Below are positions 16,435-27,077 of a stretch of 64,000 nt of DNA, piece after piece. The notes under the pieces are model-generated. The model saw nothing but the letters and a program-made list of their open reading frames with translations. It did not search any database and had not been told where the DNA came from. Numbering within the stretch: the first letter of the stretch is position 1; every line of letters begins with the position of its first letter. The DNA is from Jeotgalibacillus proteolyticus (GTDB lineage: Bacteria; Bacillota; Bacilli; Bacillales; Jeotgalibacillaceae), in assembly GCF_002926065.1 (NCBI RefSeq), contig NZ_PREZ01000002.1, positions 310,001-374,000 on the forward strand, in the 5' to 3' direction. Made by a program: the position numbers and the translations under genes.

Positions 16435-17199
16435 TTATGCTCCAGGTTTAAGTTTTTCCATCTTAACCGGCTTCCATCCTTTTTGATCAACCCATTCTAA
16501 ATATACACGGTATTTAGAATTTGAATCAGCTTTTGTGGAGACAGTTCCTACTGATTTTTGCGGGCTGCCCTCATGATTTCCAATAAACCAGATCGTCATA
16601 TTGTCCTCATCGATTCCGGTAGCGTAAGAGATTGCTTGTACTTTCTCATTCCAATCAACTGTTCCTTCATCATAAGAAGATGCATGTTCTCCGGATTGAG
16701 AGGTTCCGACTGGCTTCCAGTTTTTATTTACTGTTTGTTCCTGAACCTCAGGGTCATTGCTTGAAGATGTTTCAACATCTGACTCTTTTTCTTCTTTTTC
16801 TTCTTCTTTACGTTTTTCTTCTTCTTTACGTTTTTCCTCTTCTTTACGTTTTTCCTCTTCTTTACGTTTTTCCTCTTCTTCTTTTTCTGCTTTCTCTTCA
16901 TCTTCCGTCACTGACATCTCTTCATCTTCTCCATTTTCCTTTGAAGCAGTTTCTTCTGTATCCCGTTCGTCTGCATTCTTTTGAGCTTCATCATCTGAGT
17001 CCTTTGAGGCAAGATGCTGCTGTGCAATAGACTCCTCTTCATCACTTACCTGCTGCTCGGAGTCCTCCGATCCTAAAAAAACCACTGCTCCTATAATTAC
17101 AATTAATCCTAGCACCACTGCAATGGAGGTGTTATAGATTAAATTAGTCCGGCGCTTCTTATCCTGCTTACTTAATCTTGAATTACTATCATATGACAT
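16435..17199 (-). CDS. yrrS: YrrS family (DUF1510) membrane-anchored protein
   Basis: A 254-residue protein with a short basic N-terminus, one membrane segment (about 25-45), a long very acidic and lysine-rich linker (about 46-150), and a folded C-terminal domain starting near NWKPVGTSQSGEH (about 160-254) that defines the YrrS/DUF1510 family. In B. subtilis it is co-transcribed with the penicillin-binding protein gene pbpI, which is missing here; its own role is unclear. The linker contains four perfect or near-perfect copies of an 18-base repeat encoding KRKEEE. Confidence 0.85.
   Translation of the reverse strand: MSYDSNSRLSKQDKKRRTNLIYNTSIAVVLGLIVIIGAVVFLGSEDSEQQVSDEEESIAQQHLASKDSDDEAQKNADERDTEETASKENGEDEEMSVTEDEEKAEKEEEEKRKEEEKRKEEEKRKEEEKRKEEEKEEKESDVETSSSNDPEVQEQTVNKNWKPVGTSQSGEHASSYDEGTVDWNEKVQAISYATGIDEDNMTIWFIGNHEGSPQKSVGTVSTKADSNSKYRVYLEWVDQKGWKPVKMEKLKPGA
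16804..16875 (-). repeat. Four tandem 18-base repeats inside yrrS
   Basis: Unit TTCTTTACGTTTTTCCTC on the plus strand (first copy differs by one base), encoding KRKEEE per copy. In frame, so copy-number change would alter linker length without breaking the gene. Confidence 0.9.
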
Positions 17200-17350
17200 C
17201 TTGCATCACTCCTGTTAAAGGTTTTTACTACGGAATCTAACTTAGCATAACATGTTGGTACCTGTTTTACACAAGTGCAAACCATCCTATTCTAAACTAG
17301 GTCAGTTTACCTGTATGGTTAGTAGACGGATGAATATGGTTTAAAGTTAC

Positions 17351-17383
17351 AAAAAAACTCCAGGTAAGCTTACTTACCTGGAG
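17351..17383 (-). terminator. Terminator of greA
   Basis: CTCCAGGTAAG / CTTACCTGGAG arms with an A-tract on the plus-strand left side, 14 bases beyond the greA stop. Confidence 0.85.
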
Positions 17384-17396
17384 CAATCCATCGTTT

Positions 17397-17873
17397 TTAT
17401 TTAATTGATACAATTTTTACATCCATATCCCCGCCTGGTGTCTGCACCTTCACTTCATCTCCTACTACTTTTCCAAGCAGGCTTTTCGCTATTGGAGAAT
17501 CGTTTGAAATACGCCCTTCGAATGGATCAGCTTCTGCACTGCCGACAATGGTATATTCTTCTTCATCACCATTTGGCATTTCAACAAATTTAACGGTTTT
17601 ACCCAATGTGACAACGCCATCCATCGAACCGTCTTCTTCAATAATTTTAGCGTTTCTAATCATTGCTTCAAGTGTAGAAATACGCCCTTCAACAAATGCC
17701 TGTTCTTCCTTGGCTGAATCATACTCAGAGTTCTCAGATAAATCGCCAAAGCTGCGGGCAATCTTTATGCGCTCCACTACTTCTTTTCTTTTAACAGACT
17801 TCAGCTGCTCCAGTTCCTGTTCCAGCTTTTCCTTCCCCGCCTGGGTCATTGGATATACTTTTTCATTAGACAA
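17397..17873 (-). CDS. greA: Transcription elongation factor GreA
   Basis: Binds the RNA polymerase secondary channel and triggers cleavage of backtracked RNA. 158 residues: N-terminal antiparallel coiled coil (about 1-77) containing [16 protein letters not shown] with the acidic tip residues, and a C-terminal FKBP-like domain ending in VKIVSIK. TTG start with AAAGGAG upstream. Monocistronic here, bounded by terminators on both sides, between udk and yrrS as in B. subtilis. Confidence 0.97.
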   Translation of the reverse strand: MSNEKVYPMTQAGKEKLEQELEQLKSVKRKEVVERIKIARSFGDLSENSEYDSAKEEQAFVEGRISTLEAMIRNAKIIEEDGSMDGVVTLGKTVKFVEMPNGDEEEYTIVGSAEADPFEGRISNDSPIAKSLLGKVVGDEVKVQTPGGDMDVKIVSIK

Positions 17874-17954
17874 AACCCTTCACTCCTTTAAATGCAAGAC
17901 AAATTCACTTCTTAGTCATGCTATGTGTTCGTTACCCCTTTTATGAAGTAAGGT

Positions 17955-17983
17955 AAAAAAGAGGATTAATTGGAAATCCTCTT
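17955..17983 (-). terminator. Terminator of the trmR-trhP1-trhP2-udk operon
   Basis: AAGAGGATT / AATCCTCTT perfect stem with T-tract on the minus strand, 20 bases past the udk stop. Confidence 0.85.
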
Positions 17984-18002
17984 TACATTCTTTGCTATCA
18001 TA

Positions 18003-18638
18003 TTACACAATTGACTTTTGTTCAAGAATCGTTTGAATTTTCGTTACCATCAAATCAATAGCTACGTGATTTTGGCCGCCTTCAGGTATGATTATATCTG
18101 CATATCGTTTCGTCGGCTCAATAAATTGATTGTGCATTGGACGAACAACTGTAATATACTGCTCCACCACAGAATCGATTGTGCGTCCTCTTTCGTTAAT
18201 ATCTCTCAGCAGTCTTCTGATAATACGTAAATCTGAATCTGTATCTACATAAAGCTTTATATCCATTAAATTTCGCAGACGCTCATCTTCCAATACCAGA
18301 ATGCCTTCCAGAATAATGACATCTTTTGGTTCTACAGGTATAGTTCTTTCAGCTCTTGTATGAACCGTATAATCATAGACCGGTTTTTCAATCGGTTCCC
18401 GGTTTTGCAATGTTTGAATATGCTCAATTAATAGATCATTATCAAAAGCTAATGGATGGTCATAGTTGGTGGCTAAGCGTTCTTCATAAGGAATATCGCT
18501 TTGGTCCTTATAATAATAATCCTGTTCAATTAAGGCGATTGAATGGCCTTGAAAGAAATCATATATAGATTTTGTAACAGAGGTTTTTCCTGAACCAGAT
18601 CCTCCGGTCACGCCTATTACTACAGGTTTATTTCTCAT
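18003..18638 (-). CDS. udk: Uridine kinase
   Basis: Phosphorylates uridine and cytidine to UMP and CMP in pyrimidine salvage. 211 residues with Walker [11 protein letters not shown] (about 11-20), EQDYYYKD near 39-46, DHPLAFD near 60-66 and the Walker-B-like [10 protein letters not shown] near 97-106. Four bases after the trhP2 stop, so co-transcribed with the tRNA hydroxylation genes. Confidence 0.97.
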   Translation of the reverse strand: MRNKPVVIGVTGGSGSGKTSVTKSIYDFFQGHSIALIEQDYYYKDQSDIPYEERLATNYDHPLAFDNDLLIEHIQTLQNREPIEKPVYDYTVHTRAERTIPVEPKDVIILEGILVLEDERLRNLMDIKLYVDTDSDLRIIRRLLRDINERGRTIDSVVEQYITVVRPMHNQFIEPTKRYADIIIPEGGQNHVAIDLMVTKIQTILEQKSIV

Positions 18639-18642
18639 GGTT

Positions 18643-19917
18643 TTATACGAGCTCCTTTCGCATCATATTTTGTGGGCGCAAAGGTCGCTCAACTTTAAAT
18701 TGAACAATTTGCAGAGGATGCTTAGCAACATCCAGTTCATTGCCTTTTTCATCCCAGATTTTATCGATAATCTGAGTGAAATTTTCCATACCCGGGCCGA
18801 AAAATTCTACTTCCTGACCGCGCTTAAAATAATTTCTCTGCTGCAGTGTAACGATTTTCGATTCCTCATTGTAATCTAAAACCAATCCTGCAAAGTCATA
18901 CTTTGTTTTCTTTCCATGAACGCCAAACATTTGCTCCTCATGCCCCGGCACTCCTTCAAAGAAGGCTGTTGCTGTTTCACGGTTGGCGCATTTATCAAGC
19001 TCCTCAAGCCATTCCTGCTTAATGGTAAACTTATCAGGATCTGCACAATAAGCATCAATAACTTTTCGGTACACACTGACGACAGTAGCCACATAGTGGA
19101 TAGATTTCATCCGGCCTTCAACCTTCAAGCTGTCAATTCCCATTTCAATCATACGGGGAATAGATTCAATCAGCTTTAGATCTTTAGGACTCATCGCAAA
19201 CGGGGAATCATCCTTACTAAAAAGAGCCTTCTCTTCTCCATTATCCACTTCATAAAGATCGTAATCCCATCTGCAGGACTGACAGCAGCCTCCCCGGTTT
19301 GAGTCACGGGCAGTCATATGATTGCTCAGCACACAGCGTCCACTGTAGGCAATGCACATCGCTCCATGAATAAAAGTTTCGATTTCAATATCTACTTTTT
19401 CTTTCATTTCCTGAATTTCATCACCACTTGTTTCCCTCGCCAATACCACCCGGTGGAGTCCTTCTTCCTTCCAGAACTTAACGGCTTTCCAGTTGGAAAG
19501 GGATTGCTGTGTACTTAGATGAACTTCGACTTCCGGAGCGACCCGCTTGCATGTTTCAATAATAAGCGGATCTGCTACAATAATGCCTGCAACACCAGCT
19601 GAGGCAATCCCTCTCAGGTAATCCTCAAGTCCATCTATGTTTTCATTATGGGCAAAAATATTCGTCGTGACATAAATTTTCGCTCCATATTGCTTAGCGA
19701 ATTCAACTCCTTCTTTCATTTCTTCCCATGTGAAATTTCCTGCATTTGAGCGCAGCCCGTACTCCTGCCCGCCAATAAAAACAGCATCTGCTCCATAGTG
19801 AACCGCTACTTTAAGCTTTTCTAAATTCCCGGCAGGAGCAAGCAGTTCAGGCTTTTTCACAATGACACGTTTGCCATCGATAATGGTTGATATGTTTTCA
19901 GTCTTTGATGTTGCCAT
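18643..19917 (-). CDS. trhP2: U32-family tRNA hydroxylation protein TrhP2 (YrrO)
   Basis: U32 'peptidase' family protein. In B. subtilis YrrN/YrrO (TrhP1/TrhP2) are needed for prephenate-dependent 5-hydroxyuridine at tRNA U34. 424 residues. It shows [10 protein letters not shown] near 22-31, the U32 signature ([19 protein letters not shown], near 183-201), and cysteines in GGCCQSCRW typical of iron-sulfur cluster binding. AGGAGG precedes the ATG. Lies downstream of trhP1 and trmR, so enzyme and follow-on methyltransferase are made together. Confidence 0.92.
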   Translation of the reverse strand: MATSKTENISTIIDGKRVIVKKPELLAPAGNLEKLKVAVHYGADAVFIGGQEYGLRSNAGNFTWEEMKEGVEFAKQYGAKIYVTTNIFAHNENIDGLEDYLRGIASAGVAGIIVADPLIIETCKRVAPEVEVHLSTQQSLSNWKAVKFWKEEGLHRVVLARETSGDEIQEMKEKVDIEIETFIHGAMCIAYSGRCVLSNHMTARDSNRGGCCQSCRWDYDLYEVDNGEEKALFSKDDSPFAMSPKDLKLIESIPRMIEMGIDSLKVEGRMKSIHYVATVVSVYRKVIDAYCADPDKFTIKQEWLEELDKCANRETATAFFEGVPGHEEQMFGVHGKKTKYDFAGLVLDYNEESKIVTLQQRNYFKRGQEVEFFGPGMENFTQIIDKIWDEKGNELDVAKHPLQIVQFKVERPLRPQNMMRKELV

Positions 19918-19934
19918 CTTGTCATCCTCCTACC

Positions 19935-20864
19935 TTAATAAACGGTTTCTTTAAAGAAGAATCCTGTATCGAGTGGCCGGTGCGGCTGCTGCAGTGCCTC
20001 TATTTCCTCGAGCCATTGGTCCTTTATCTCCTCGTAAGCCTCAGGATCTTCTATGCAGGCATCAATTGCTTTGCGATAAAGAGCGGTAACAGCTGTAACG
20101 TACTCAGAAGACTGCAAAATCCCTTCAATTTTAAATGAATCAACCCCGGCTTCGATCATTTCAGCTAGCTCATCAATGATGCACATATCATTTGGACTCA
20201 TAATATGAGTTCCGTTTTCATCTTCAAAAATAGGATACTTATTACTGCGCTCCGGATCATGGAGCAGCATATTTTTTTGTTCTTTCCGGTTTTCGATTTC
20301 GAGCGCTTTTCCCTGATACAAAAAATAATTGCCTAAAAGCGATCTTTTTGACTGGAACATACAGGTCATTCCATGTACCTGTACTTCTATTTCAACCTCT
20401 GCATTTTCCTTCATTTCAATAATTGCGTCCATTGATAGTTCGCGGGCTAAAACCGCTCTTTTAGCTCCTTTTTTGCCCCAATAATTACAAGTATAATAAT
20501 TCGTTGCTGTTGTCTCAGTGTTCCAGTGAAGGGGAAGATGGGGTGTTGATTCCCTCGCAGCCATTAACACAGCCGGATCTCCAAAGACTATTGCATCCGC
20601 CCCTGCCTGTTCGCAAAAAAGGAGATAGTCATTTAATTCATCAACTTTATCATTATGAAAAATTCCATTAACCGCTATATATACTTTTTTGCCATATTCA
20701 TGTGCGATTGTTATAGCCTGCTGACATTGCTCTTTTGAGAATTCGGATGCCATACGCAGACCATAGCGCTGTTCTCCAATCATGAATGCATCAGCACCTG
20801 CTTCACATAATTTCTTTACATGCTGTACCGATAATGGGGTTACGAGTAATTCCGGTTTGTTCAA
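19935..20864 (-). CDS. trhP1: U32-family tRNA hydroxylation protein TrhP1 (YrrN)
   Basis: Second U32 protein for tRNA U34 hydroxylation, partner of TrhP2. 309 residues from a TTG at 20864, chosen because AGAGGTG is six bases upstream and the product then starts NKPELLVTPLS like B. subtilis YrrN. An alternative GTG at 20873 overlaps the trmR stop. Signature region QVHGMTCMFQSKRSLLGNYF near 160-179 has one cysteine where TrhP2 has a fuller set, and the CCxxC cluster motif is absent, as is usual for this shorter paralogue. Confidence 0.9.
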   Translation of the reverse strand: MNKPELLVTPLSVQHVKKLCEAGADAFMIGEQRYGLRMASEFSKEQCQQAITIAHEYGKKVYIAVNGIFHNDKVDELNDYLLFCEQAGADAIVFGDPAVLMAARESTPHLPLHWNTETTATNYYTCNYWGKKGAKRAVLARELSMDAIIEMKENAEVEIEVQVHGMTCMFQSKRSLLGNYFLYQGKALEIENRKEQKNMLLHDPERSNKYPIFEDENGTHIMSPNDMCIIDELAEMIEAGVDSFKIEGILQSSEYVTAVTALYRKAIDACIEDPEAYEEIKDQWLEEIEALQQPHRPLDTGFFFKETVY

Positions 20865-20869
20865 TGTCT

Positions 20870-21508
20870 TCACCTCTTTTTACTAACCGCCAGGCCGTCA
20901 CCGACAGGCAAAATGATTGAATCAAATTCTTTGTTGTTCATTAACCAGTGGTTGTACCGGTCAATTTTTCGCAAAAGCTGCTTTACATTACGGGTTACCT
21001 CCGGATCATCCTCTGCAACCAGTCCTTTAAACAGCACATTATCAGTGTAGATGACACCATGCTTTGTCAAAAGAGGCGAATACAATTCAAAAAAGCGGCT
21101 GTACTGGCTTTTGGCTGCGTCGATAAAAATGGCGTCATATGCTCCATAACCAGCCGCTTTTTCCTGAAGCTCAAGAGCATCACCAAAAATAAGGTGGATC
21201 CTGTCCCTGAAGCCAGACCGCTTAATAAATTCTTTTGCCAGATCCAATCTTTCCTCATCCCGGTCAATTGAGATGATTTCTGTTTCAGGAAGCGCATCTG
21301 CCATTCTTAAAGCGGAATAGCCTATTGCAGTACCGACTTCAAGAATCCGTTTCGGCTGCTGGATACGAAGCCACTGAAGAAGAACCTCCATCCCGTCCGT
21401 TTCCATAATCGGCACATTTTCTCTCTCGGCGAACTCTTCCATTTCTGTAAACAGCACCGATCTTTTCGGATATAATTTCTCTATATACTGATGAACCTTA
21501 CTGTCCAA
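20870..21508 (-). CDS. trmR: tRNA 5-hydroxyuridine methyltransferase TrmR (YrrM)
   Basis: O-methyltransferase (COMT-like fold) that methylates 5-hydroxyuridine to 5-methoxyuridine at tRNA position 34. 212 residues with SAM motif ILEVGTAIGYSALRMA (about 55-70), ISIDRDEERLDLA near 79-91 and the metal-binding IFIDAAKSQYSRF near 125-137. TTG start with a weak AAGGCGGG upstream. Immediately precedes trhP1/trhP2, the enzymes that make its substrate. Confidence 0.92.
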   Translation of the reverse strand: MDSKVHQYIEKLYPKRSVLFTEMEEFAERENVPIMETDGMEVLLQWLRIQQPKRILEVGTAIGYSALRMADALPETEIISIDRDEERLDLAKEFIKRSGFRDRIHLIFGDALELQEKAAGYGAYDAIFIDAAKSQYSRFFELYSPLLTKHGVIYTDNVLFKGLVAEDDPEVTRNVKQLLRKIDRYNHWLMNNKEFDSIILPVGDGLAVSKKR

Positions 21509-21655
21509 TTACAATCCCGCCTTTTGGTCCCTTCGTTTTACATAAAAAAGAGCGTTCACCTTAGCCGCCTGACATGAAAAGAAGAAAGCTTTAATCAGCT
21601 TTCCACTTTTGCCGGCCTTCTGAATACGCCAAAAAATACTTGTTCTATTTTAACA

Positions 21656-21690
21656 TAAAAGAAGGAGGAAAGTGAAAAAACTTTCCTCCA
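21656..21690 (-). terminator. Terminator of mltG
   Basis: GGAGGAAAGT / ACTTTCCTCC stem, T-rich on the minus strand downstream, 20 bases past the mltG stop. Confidence 0.75.
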
Positions 21691-21709
21691 GCCTTTCAGG
21701 GCATTATAA

Positions 21710-22891
21710 TTATTCTTCCTCTGAATCTTCACCGGCATTGTATATATATTGCTCGGCTTTTTGCTCATGCTCCTCAAGCGTTTCCGAGTAATAAACGACT
21801 CCATCCTCAGCAGCTGCTAAAAAGTAATAGTAGTTTGTGCTCTCAGGATTTAAGGTTGCTTCTAATGAAGCGGTTCCGGATGATGCGATTGGCCCCGGCG
21901 GCAAGCCGGTATTTTGATAGGTATTGTATGGATGATCAACCTCTAAATCTTCAAACAAAACTCTATCCCGCCATTCTCCCAGCGCATAAAGTACCGTAGG
22001 GTCTGTTTGCAGCGGCATCTCGTCTTCAAGTCTGTTATAAAAAATTCCTGAAATAATTGCCCGGTCAGTCGACTCGGTCGCCTCTTCCTCAAGAAGCGAG
22101 GAAAAGGTTAACGCTTTATGCACCGTCATTTCATTATCTTCAGGTGAGAAGCTACCGGTGCTGAATTCATTGATGGAGTCCAGGTAAGGGATAACTGCGT
22201 CATTTGTCGCCTGCACCATCTGAGTGATTATGATATCAAGACTTGGATTTTCCTCATAGTAAGGGTAGGTAGCAGGAAAAAGATAGCCTTCAAGCGGATA
22301 TCTGATCGATTCATCCATCACCTCATCTGAAATCAGTTCAGGAAATTTTTCCTGCAAACTTGCTACATAATCAGGATCATTCACTTTTTCCATAAATTCT
22401 TCTTCTGTATACGAAGTATTCGTTTCAATAATAGCAGCGATCTCTTCGAGTCTGAGACCTTCGGGAATTGTAACATTAAATATCGGTTCATGATACACAG
22501 TACCCGTCTTTAAGCTCTCCGTTATTTCCGCTAAGGTCATTGAAGGCATCAAATCATACGTTCCAGCTTGAAAATCAGACTCATTGTTAAATTTAAGATA
22601 ATATTTATACACACTGGCATTTTTAACAATATTATTTTCTTCAAGTGTAGATGTTATGGTATTAACAGATGAGCCGATCGGGATTTCCACAGTCACAGGG
22701 GTGTCATCCTCTTCGTCTACAGGCTCTAATGCCGAGCTTACATACAGATAGCCTCCAATGCCTGTTCCCACAATTAAAAGGATTAAAACTGCCATTGAGA
22801 TAAAAACAATTTTCCTCACAAACTTCGCTTCCTTTTTGCGTTCCTGTAAATTAAGAATCCATTGTTCATATTTAGATTGGTTCTCATTCAA
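21710..22891 (-). CDS. mltG: Endolytic transglycosylase MltG
   Basis: Membrane-bound lytic transglycosylase that cuts nascent glycan strands and sets strand length. 393 residues: cytoplasmic N-terminus, one membrane helix (about 26-49, IVFISMAVLILLIVGTGIGG), a LysM-like region (VTVEIPIGSSVNTI), and the YceG/MltG catalytic domain with the conserved glutamate in ASLLEEEA near 275 and QTDPTVLYALG near 304-314. TTG at 22891 is preferred because GGAGGG stands before it; the open frame reaches 22960 without a site and into the preceding terminator. Confidence 0.94.
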   Translation of the reverse strand: MNENQSKYEQWILNLQERKKEAKFVRKIVFISMAVLILLIVGTGIGGYLYVSSALEPVDEEDDTPVTVEIPIGSSVNTITSTLEENNIVKNASVYKYYLKFNNESDFQAGTYDLMPSMTLAEITESLKTGTVYHEPIFNVTIPEGLRLEEIAAIIETNTSYTEEEFMEKVNDPDYVASLQEKFPELISDEVMDESIRYPLEGYLFPATYPYYEENPSLDIIITQMVQATNDAVIPYLDSINEFSTGSFSPEDNEMTVHKALTFSSLLEEEATESTDRAIISGIFYNRLEDEMPLQTDPTVLYALGEWRDRVLFEDLEVDHPYNTYQNTGLPPGPIASSGTASLEATLNPESTNYYYFLAAAEDGVVYYSETLEEHEQKAEQYIYNAGEDSEEE

Positions 22892-22960
22892 ACGATTTCC
22901 CTCCACCAAACAGCAACAATCAGCAGCCGATTTTTTTCCAATAGGTACATTATACAACAA

Positions 22961-22997
22961 AAAAACACACAGGCAAAGATTCGCCTGTGTGTTTTTG
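22961..22997 (-). terminator. Terminator of the ireB-ruvX-yrzB operon
   Basis: AAAAACACACAGGCAAAG / TTCGCCTGTGTGTTTTT long stem between yrzB and mltG; A- and T-tracts on both sides. Confidence 0.9.
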
Positions 22998-23057
22998 TCG
23001 AATTAAAGAGTAACAGTAAGAAGAAAATTAAATGAGAAGCAGGGTGCTGAACGCTGC

Positions 23058-23339
23058 TTATTCTTCCTCTTCTTCATCAAGGAATGTATTGAGCATTTCT
23101 TCAATCATATCCCATTCTTCTTCTGTCTCGATTGGTTTAAGCTCGCCCTCTTCATTTTCTTCGTTCTGTTCAAACGAAGAAGCATGAATTTCAATCTCTT
23201 CTTCCTCCGCCTCGCCTACCGGGAAGTAAAGAACGTAAGATTTCTTGAATTCATCAGAATCAAAGGTAAACAAAACCTCACATAGCACTTCATTTCCTTG
23301 TTCATCCACTACTGTAATATGCTTTTCACCGTGTTCCAT
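23058..23339 (-). CDS. yrzB: YrzB family protein (DUF1292)
   Basis: A 93-residue, very acidic cytosolic protein. The N-terminal half ([24 protein letters not shown]) is the DUF1292 core; the C-terminal half ends in [20 protein letters not shown], a hallmark of the family. Function unknown, but the gene is almost always next to ruvX and ireB. ATG at 23339 follows GAGGTG. Probably translated together with ruvX. Confidence 0.88.
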   Translation of the reverse strand: MEHGEKHITVVDEQGNEVLCEVLFTFDSDEFKKSYVLYFPVGEAEEEEIEIHASSFEQNEENEEGELKPIETEEEWDMIEEMLNTFLDEEEEE

Positions 23340-23352
23340 ATTAGCCACCTCA

Positions 23353-23769
23353 TCATTTCCGGCTATTTAAATAGCCTTGTAGTATCATTACTGCCGCCAT
23401 TTTATCAATGACTTTTTTTCTCTTGCTGCGGCTGACGTCCGCCTCGAGCAGTACGCGCTCTGCTGCCATGGTGCTTAATCGTTCATCCCATAGTTTTACT
23501 TCAATCTGCAGCTTTTTATGCAGTTTTTCTGCAAATTGCTGACAGGCTTCACCGCGGGGGCCGATCGTATTATTCATATTCTTTGGCAGCCCGACGACAA
23601 TCGTGGACACTTCATGCTTATCAACAAGCTCTTTTATCCTCTTGAATCCAAGCTGTCCGCCGCGTTCATCAATTTTAATGGTTTCAATCCCCTGGGCAGT
23701 CCAGCCAAAAGCATCGCTAATAGCTACACCCACGGTTTTGGTTCCCACATCAAGACCCATTACACGCAT
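23353..23769 (-). CDS. ruvX: RuvX/YqgF, Holliday-junction resolvase-like nuclease
   Basis: RNase H-fold protein; YqgF family members are implicated in processing of pre-16S rRNA. 138 residues with the catalytic aspartate in [13 protein letters not shown] (about 4-16), VVGLPKNMN near 58-66 and [15 protein letters not shown] near 95-109. The stop is followed 13 bases later by yrzB; ireB ends two bases before its start. Named yrrK in B. subtilis. Confidence 0.94.
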   Translation of the reverse strand: MRVMGLDVGTKTVGVAISDAFGWTAQGIETIKIDERGGQLGFKRIKELVDKHEVSTIVVGLPKNMNNTIGPRGEACQQFAEKLHKKLQIEVKLWDERLSTMAAERVLLEADVSRSKRKKVIDKMAAVMILQGYLNSRK

Positions 23770-23771
23770 GG

Positions 23772-24041
23772 TTATTTTCCCTCTTTATTCTGATGTAAAT
23801 AAAATTTTACAAGCTCCTCAATGATTTCGTCCCGTTCAAGCTTGCGAATAATATTTCTTGCATCCTGATGCCGTGGAATGTAGGCGGGATCTCCAGATAA
23901 AAGATAGCCAACAATTTGGTTAATAGGATTGTACCCTTTTTCCTCCAAGGCTTGAAATACCTGATTAAGTACTCGCTGTACTTCTTTATCTGCCGATTCA
24001 TCCCCGAAGTTAAATCGCATTGTTTTGTCAAATGAACTCAT
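23772..24041 (-). CDS. ireB: IreB family regulatory phosphoprotein (UPF0297, YrzL)
   Basis: An 89-residue protein of the family whose Enterococcus member is phosphorylated by the PASTA kinase IreK and influences cephalosporin resistance. It begins [12 protein letters not shown] and contains [21 protein letters not shown] and [17 protein letters not shown], all family signatures; threonine 7 is the usual phosphosite region. ATG at 24041 has GGAG/GAGGTG upstream; the longer frame to 24104 lacks a site. First of three tightly packed genes downstream of alaS. Confidence 0.92.
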   Translation of the reverse strand: MSSFDKTMRFNFGDESADKEVQRVLNQVFQALEEKGYNPINQIVGYLLSGDPAYIPRHQDARNIIRKLERDEIIEELVKFYLHQNKEGK

Positions 24042-24119
24042 CTTCAGCACCTCACTCCGGAATAGCTCTCTATTCCTTTTGTTAACATACTTTTTATTGT
24101 ACACCAGTTTAAAGGAGAA

Positions 24120-26753
24120 TCAAATGGATTTCACCCATTCAGGTACAAATTGAAGGGCTTCCTGAACTTTTGAAGGATCCTTTCCTCCTGCCTGTGCCAT
24201 ATCAGGACGGCCGCCGCCCCCGCCGCCGCAGCGTGCAGCAACTTCCTTTACTAATTTCCCGGCATGATATCCTTTTTCGATTAAATCCTTTGTTACACCT
24301 GCAATTATCTGGACCTTTTCTCCCTGAACATTTACAAGCACCAGAACTCCTGAGCCGAGCTTATTTTTCACATCATCGGCCATTGAGCGCAGTCCGCCCG
24401 CATCTGCCACCTGCACCTGCTCAGCAAGAACCTTCACGCCATCAATATCAACGACGCGCTCCATAATACTTTTTGCTTCAATATTGGAAATTTTACCATG
24501 CAAAGATTCGTTTTCTCGTTGAAGTCCTTTCATTTCTGACTGAAGCTGCTGAATACGTGCAGCCAGTTCTTTTGGATTCGTCTTCAATAGACCAGCTGAT
24601 TCATTTAAAAGCTGAATCTGATCATTCATATAACGGTATGCAGCTTCCCCTGTGACCGCTTCGATCCGGCGTGTTCCTGCTCCAATACCACCTTCTGATA
24701 AAATGCGGAATAGACCAATGGATGACGTACTCGCTACATGGCAGCCTCCGCATAGCTCAAGGCTGTAATCCCCAATGGAAACGACCCGGACCTCTGCCCC
24801 GTATTTTTCTCCGAAAAGTGCCATAGCGCCCATGGATTTTGCTTCTTCCAAGGATTTGTTTGCTGTTTCCACAGCAAAGTTCTCCCATACCTTTTGATTA
24901 ACAATTTCTTCGATTCGATTTAACTCATCGGGCTGAACAGGGCCAAAATGAGTGAAATCAAAGCGCAGGCGGTCCGGCTGCACTAATGAGCCTGCCTGGT
25001 TAACATGACCACCAAGTACATCCTTTAAAGCCTGATGAAGTAAGTGAGTCGCGGTATGGTTTTTTGTAATATCAGTTCTTGACTCAGGATCAACAAATGC
25101 CTTTACAGTGTCTCCCTGACACAGTGTTCCTTCTTCTACGATGGCAGTATGAAGGTTCTGTCCGTTAGGCGCCTTTTTCACATCTGTCACACGAAGCTTA
25201 ACCTGATCGTTTGTGATAACGCCCTGATCCCCAACCTGACCGCCGCTTTCTGCGTAAAAAGGAGTTTCTGTGAGAATCAGCTGCACCTCAGCGCCTTCTC
25301 CAGCCTGATCGGCTTTCTCCTGATTGATCAGAATTACTTCTACTGCTGACTCGTGAGCCAATCGGTTGTAGCCCACGAATTCACTTTGGACCTTAATATC
25401 ACCGAGAATGCCGCCCTGTACCTGCATAGAGCCGCCGTCCTGTCTTGCTGCGCGCGCTCTTTGACGCTGAAGGTTCATTTCTTCTTCAAAGCCTTCGTGA
25501 TCAACTCTTAAGCCGTTTTCCACTGCATATTCCTCCGTCAGTTCGACAGGGAAACCGAATGTGTCATATAAGCGGAAGACATCTTTTCCGGAAACCATCG
25601 CTGATCCATCACTTTTCGCTATTTCCATTAATCCCGAAAGAATCGAAAGTCCTTCGTTTAAAGTTTCATGGAAGCGTTCTTCCTCCGTTTTGATCACTTT
25701 TCGAATGAAATCTTCCTTCTGCTTTACTTCAGGGTAAAAGTCAATCATGATATCACCGACTACAGGCACCAGCTCATGCATAAACGGACGGTCGACGCCG
25801 ATTTGTTTAGCATAGCGTACAGCCCGGCGCAGCAATCTTCTCAATACATATCCGCGACCTTCATTTGACGGCAGCGCACCGTCTCCGATAGCAAATGAGA
25901 CCGTACGCACATGGTCGGCAATTACCTTAAAGGCAACATCCTTTTCAGAGGATTGATTGTAAGCTTCACCCGAGATTTTTTCAACTGCTTTAATAATTGG
26001 CATAAACAGATCAGTCTCAAAATTGGTTTCAACGTCCTGGACCACGCAAGCCATCCGCTCAAGTCCCATTCCTGTATCAATGTTTTTCTTAGGTAATGGT
26101 GTATACGTATGATCCGGATTATGATTAAACTGGGAGAATACAAGGTTCCAAATTTCAAGGTAGCGGTCATTTTCTCCACCAGGGTAAAGCTCAGGGTCAC
26201 TTAAATCTGACCCATATTTTTCGCCGCGGTCAAAAAATATTTCTGTATTCGGTCCGCTCGGGCCTTCTCCTATGTCCCAGAAATTACCTTCCAGACGAAT
26301 AATTCGCTCTTCCGGAATACCGATTTTATCTCTCCAGTAATTAAATGCTTCATGGTCTTCAGGATGAACGGTTACTGAAAGCTTTTCCCTTTCAAACCCA
26401 ATCCATTTTGGTGATGTTAAAAACTCCCAAGCCCACTCAATTGCTTCCTCTTTAAAATATTCTCCAATTGAAAAGTTGCCGAGCATCTCAAAGAATGTGT
26501 GGTGACGGGCGGTTTTCCCTACATTTTCAATGTCATTCGTTCTAATTGATTTTTGTGCATTTACAATTCGGGGGTTTTGCGGAATGACTCTTCCGTCAAA
26601 GTATTTTTTAAGCGTTGCTACACCGCTGTTAATCCATAGTAATGTCGGATCTTCATGCGGTACGAGTGAAGCACTTGGTTCTACGTCATGACCTTTTTCC
26701 TTAAAAAAATCTAAAAACATCTGTCTTATTTCTGCACCTGTCCATTTTTGCAT
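24120..26753 (-). CDS. alaS: Alanyl-tRNA synthetase
   Basis: Charges tRNA-Ala and clears mischarged Ser/Gly. 877 residues: class II catalytic core (1-~240, with [14 protein letters not shown] near 95-108), tRNA-recognition region, editing domain with [11 protein letters not shown] near 568-578 and CGGCHVAST near 667-675 (zinc site), and the C-terminal DHHA1 domain with a [15 protein letters not shown] motif near 845-860. ATG at 26753 follows AAAGGAGG. Transcription is expected to be controlled by the alanine T-box directly upstream. Confidence 0.98.
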   Translation of the reverse strand: MQKWTGAEIRQMFLDFFKEKGHDVEPSASLVPHEDPTLLWINSGVATLKKYFDGRVIPQNPRIVNAQKSIRTNDIENVGKTARHHTFFEMLGNFSIGEYFKEEAIEWAWEFLTSPKWIGFEREKLSVTVHPEDHEAFNYWRDKIGIPEERIIRLEGNFWDIGEGPSGPNTEIFFDRGEKYGSDLSDPELYPGGENDRYLEIWNLVFSQFNHNPDHTYTPLPKKNIDTGMGLERMACVVQDVETNFETDLFMPIIKAVEKISGEAYNQSSEKDVAFKVIADHVRTVSFAIGDGALPSNEGRGYVLRRLLRRAVRYAKQIGVDRPFMHELVPVVGDIMIDFYPEVKQKEDFIRKVIKTEEERFHETLNEGLSILSGLMEIAKSDGSAMVSGKDVFRLYDTFGFPVELTEEYAVENGLRVDHEGFEEEMNLQRQRARAARQDGGSMQVQGGILGDIKVQSEFVGYNRLAHESAVEVILINQEKADQAGEGAEVQLILTETPFYAESGGQVGDQGVITNDQVKLRVTDVKKAPNGQNLHTAIVEEGTLCQGDTVKAFVDPESRTDITKNHTATHLLHQALKDVLGGHVNQAGSLVQPDRLRFDFTHFGPVQPDELNRIEEIVNQKVWENFAVETANKSLEEAKSMGAMALFGEKYGAEVRVVSIGDYSLELCGGCHVASTSSIGLFRILSEGGIGAGTRRIEAVTGEAAYRYMNDQIQLLNESAGLLKTNPKELAARIQQLQSEMKGLQRENESLHGKISNIEAKSIMERVVDIDGVKVLAEQVQVADAGGLRSMADDVKNKLGSGVLVLVNVQGEKVQIIAGVTKDLIEKGYHAGKLVKEVAARCGGGGGGRPDMAQAGGKDPSKVQEALQFVPEWVKSI

Positions 26754-26790
26754 CGCTTTTTCCTCCTTTAATTGCAATCAGATCTTAAAA

Positions 26791-27050
26791 AAACACAAAA
26801 AGGCCCTCATCCCCGTACAGGGACGAGAGCTAACTCGCGGTACCACCCTGGTTATGAAATGCATGACCTCCACGCAGTTTCATCACTTTGAGCACCTTAA
26901 CGCGGCGTACGGCAGAGTTTATCTGCACTCCGGACTAGCTTTCCATTGCGCTTATTCAAACTCCCTTTCAGCCCGGGGGGAGTTCTCTCTTGCATTTTCA
27001 TGCATGAACAGCCTGCAATGTACTTGTTCCATCTTCGAGTTTCTTTTTAT
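26791..27050 (-). promoter_or_regulatory. T-box riboswitch (tRNA-Ala) controlling alaS
   Basis: The minus strand carries all main parts of a T-box leader: an AGUA loop-E half at the base of stem I, its partner GAAAGCUA with specifier codon GCU (Ala; plus strand 26937-26939), the conserved T-box AGGGTGGTACCGCG (26836-26849), and a terminator CTCGTCCC/GGGGATGAG followed by T residues (26791-26830). Uncharged tRNA-Ala should stabilise the antiterminator and allow alaS transcription. Confidence 0.95.
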
Positions 27051-27077
27051 CCTATAAAAATTATAGAAAGGTTGCGT

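Noticed and set aside
16632-17030. 132-codon leucine/serine-rich plus-strand frame
   Set aside because: Antisense shadow of the yrrS glutamate/lysine repeats; composition follows from the repeat.
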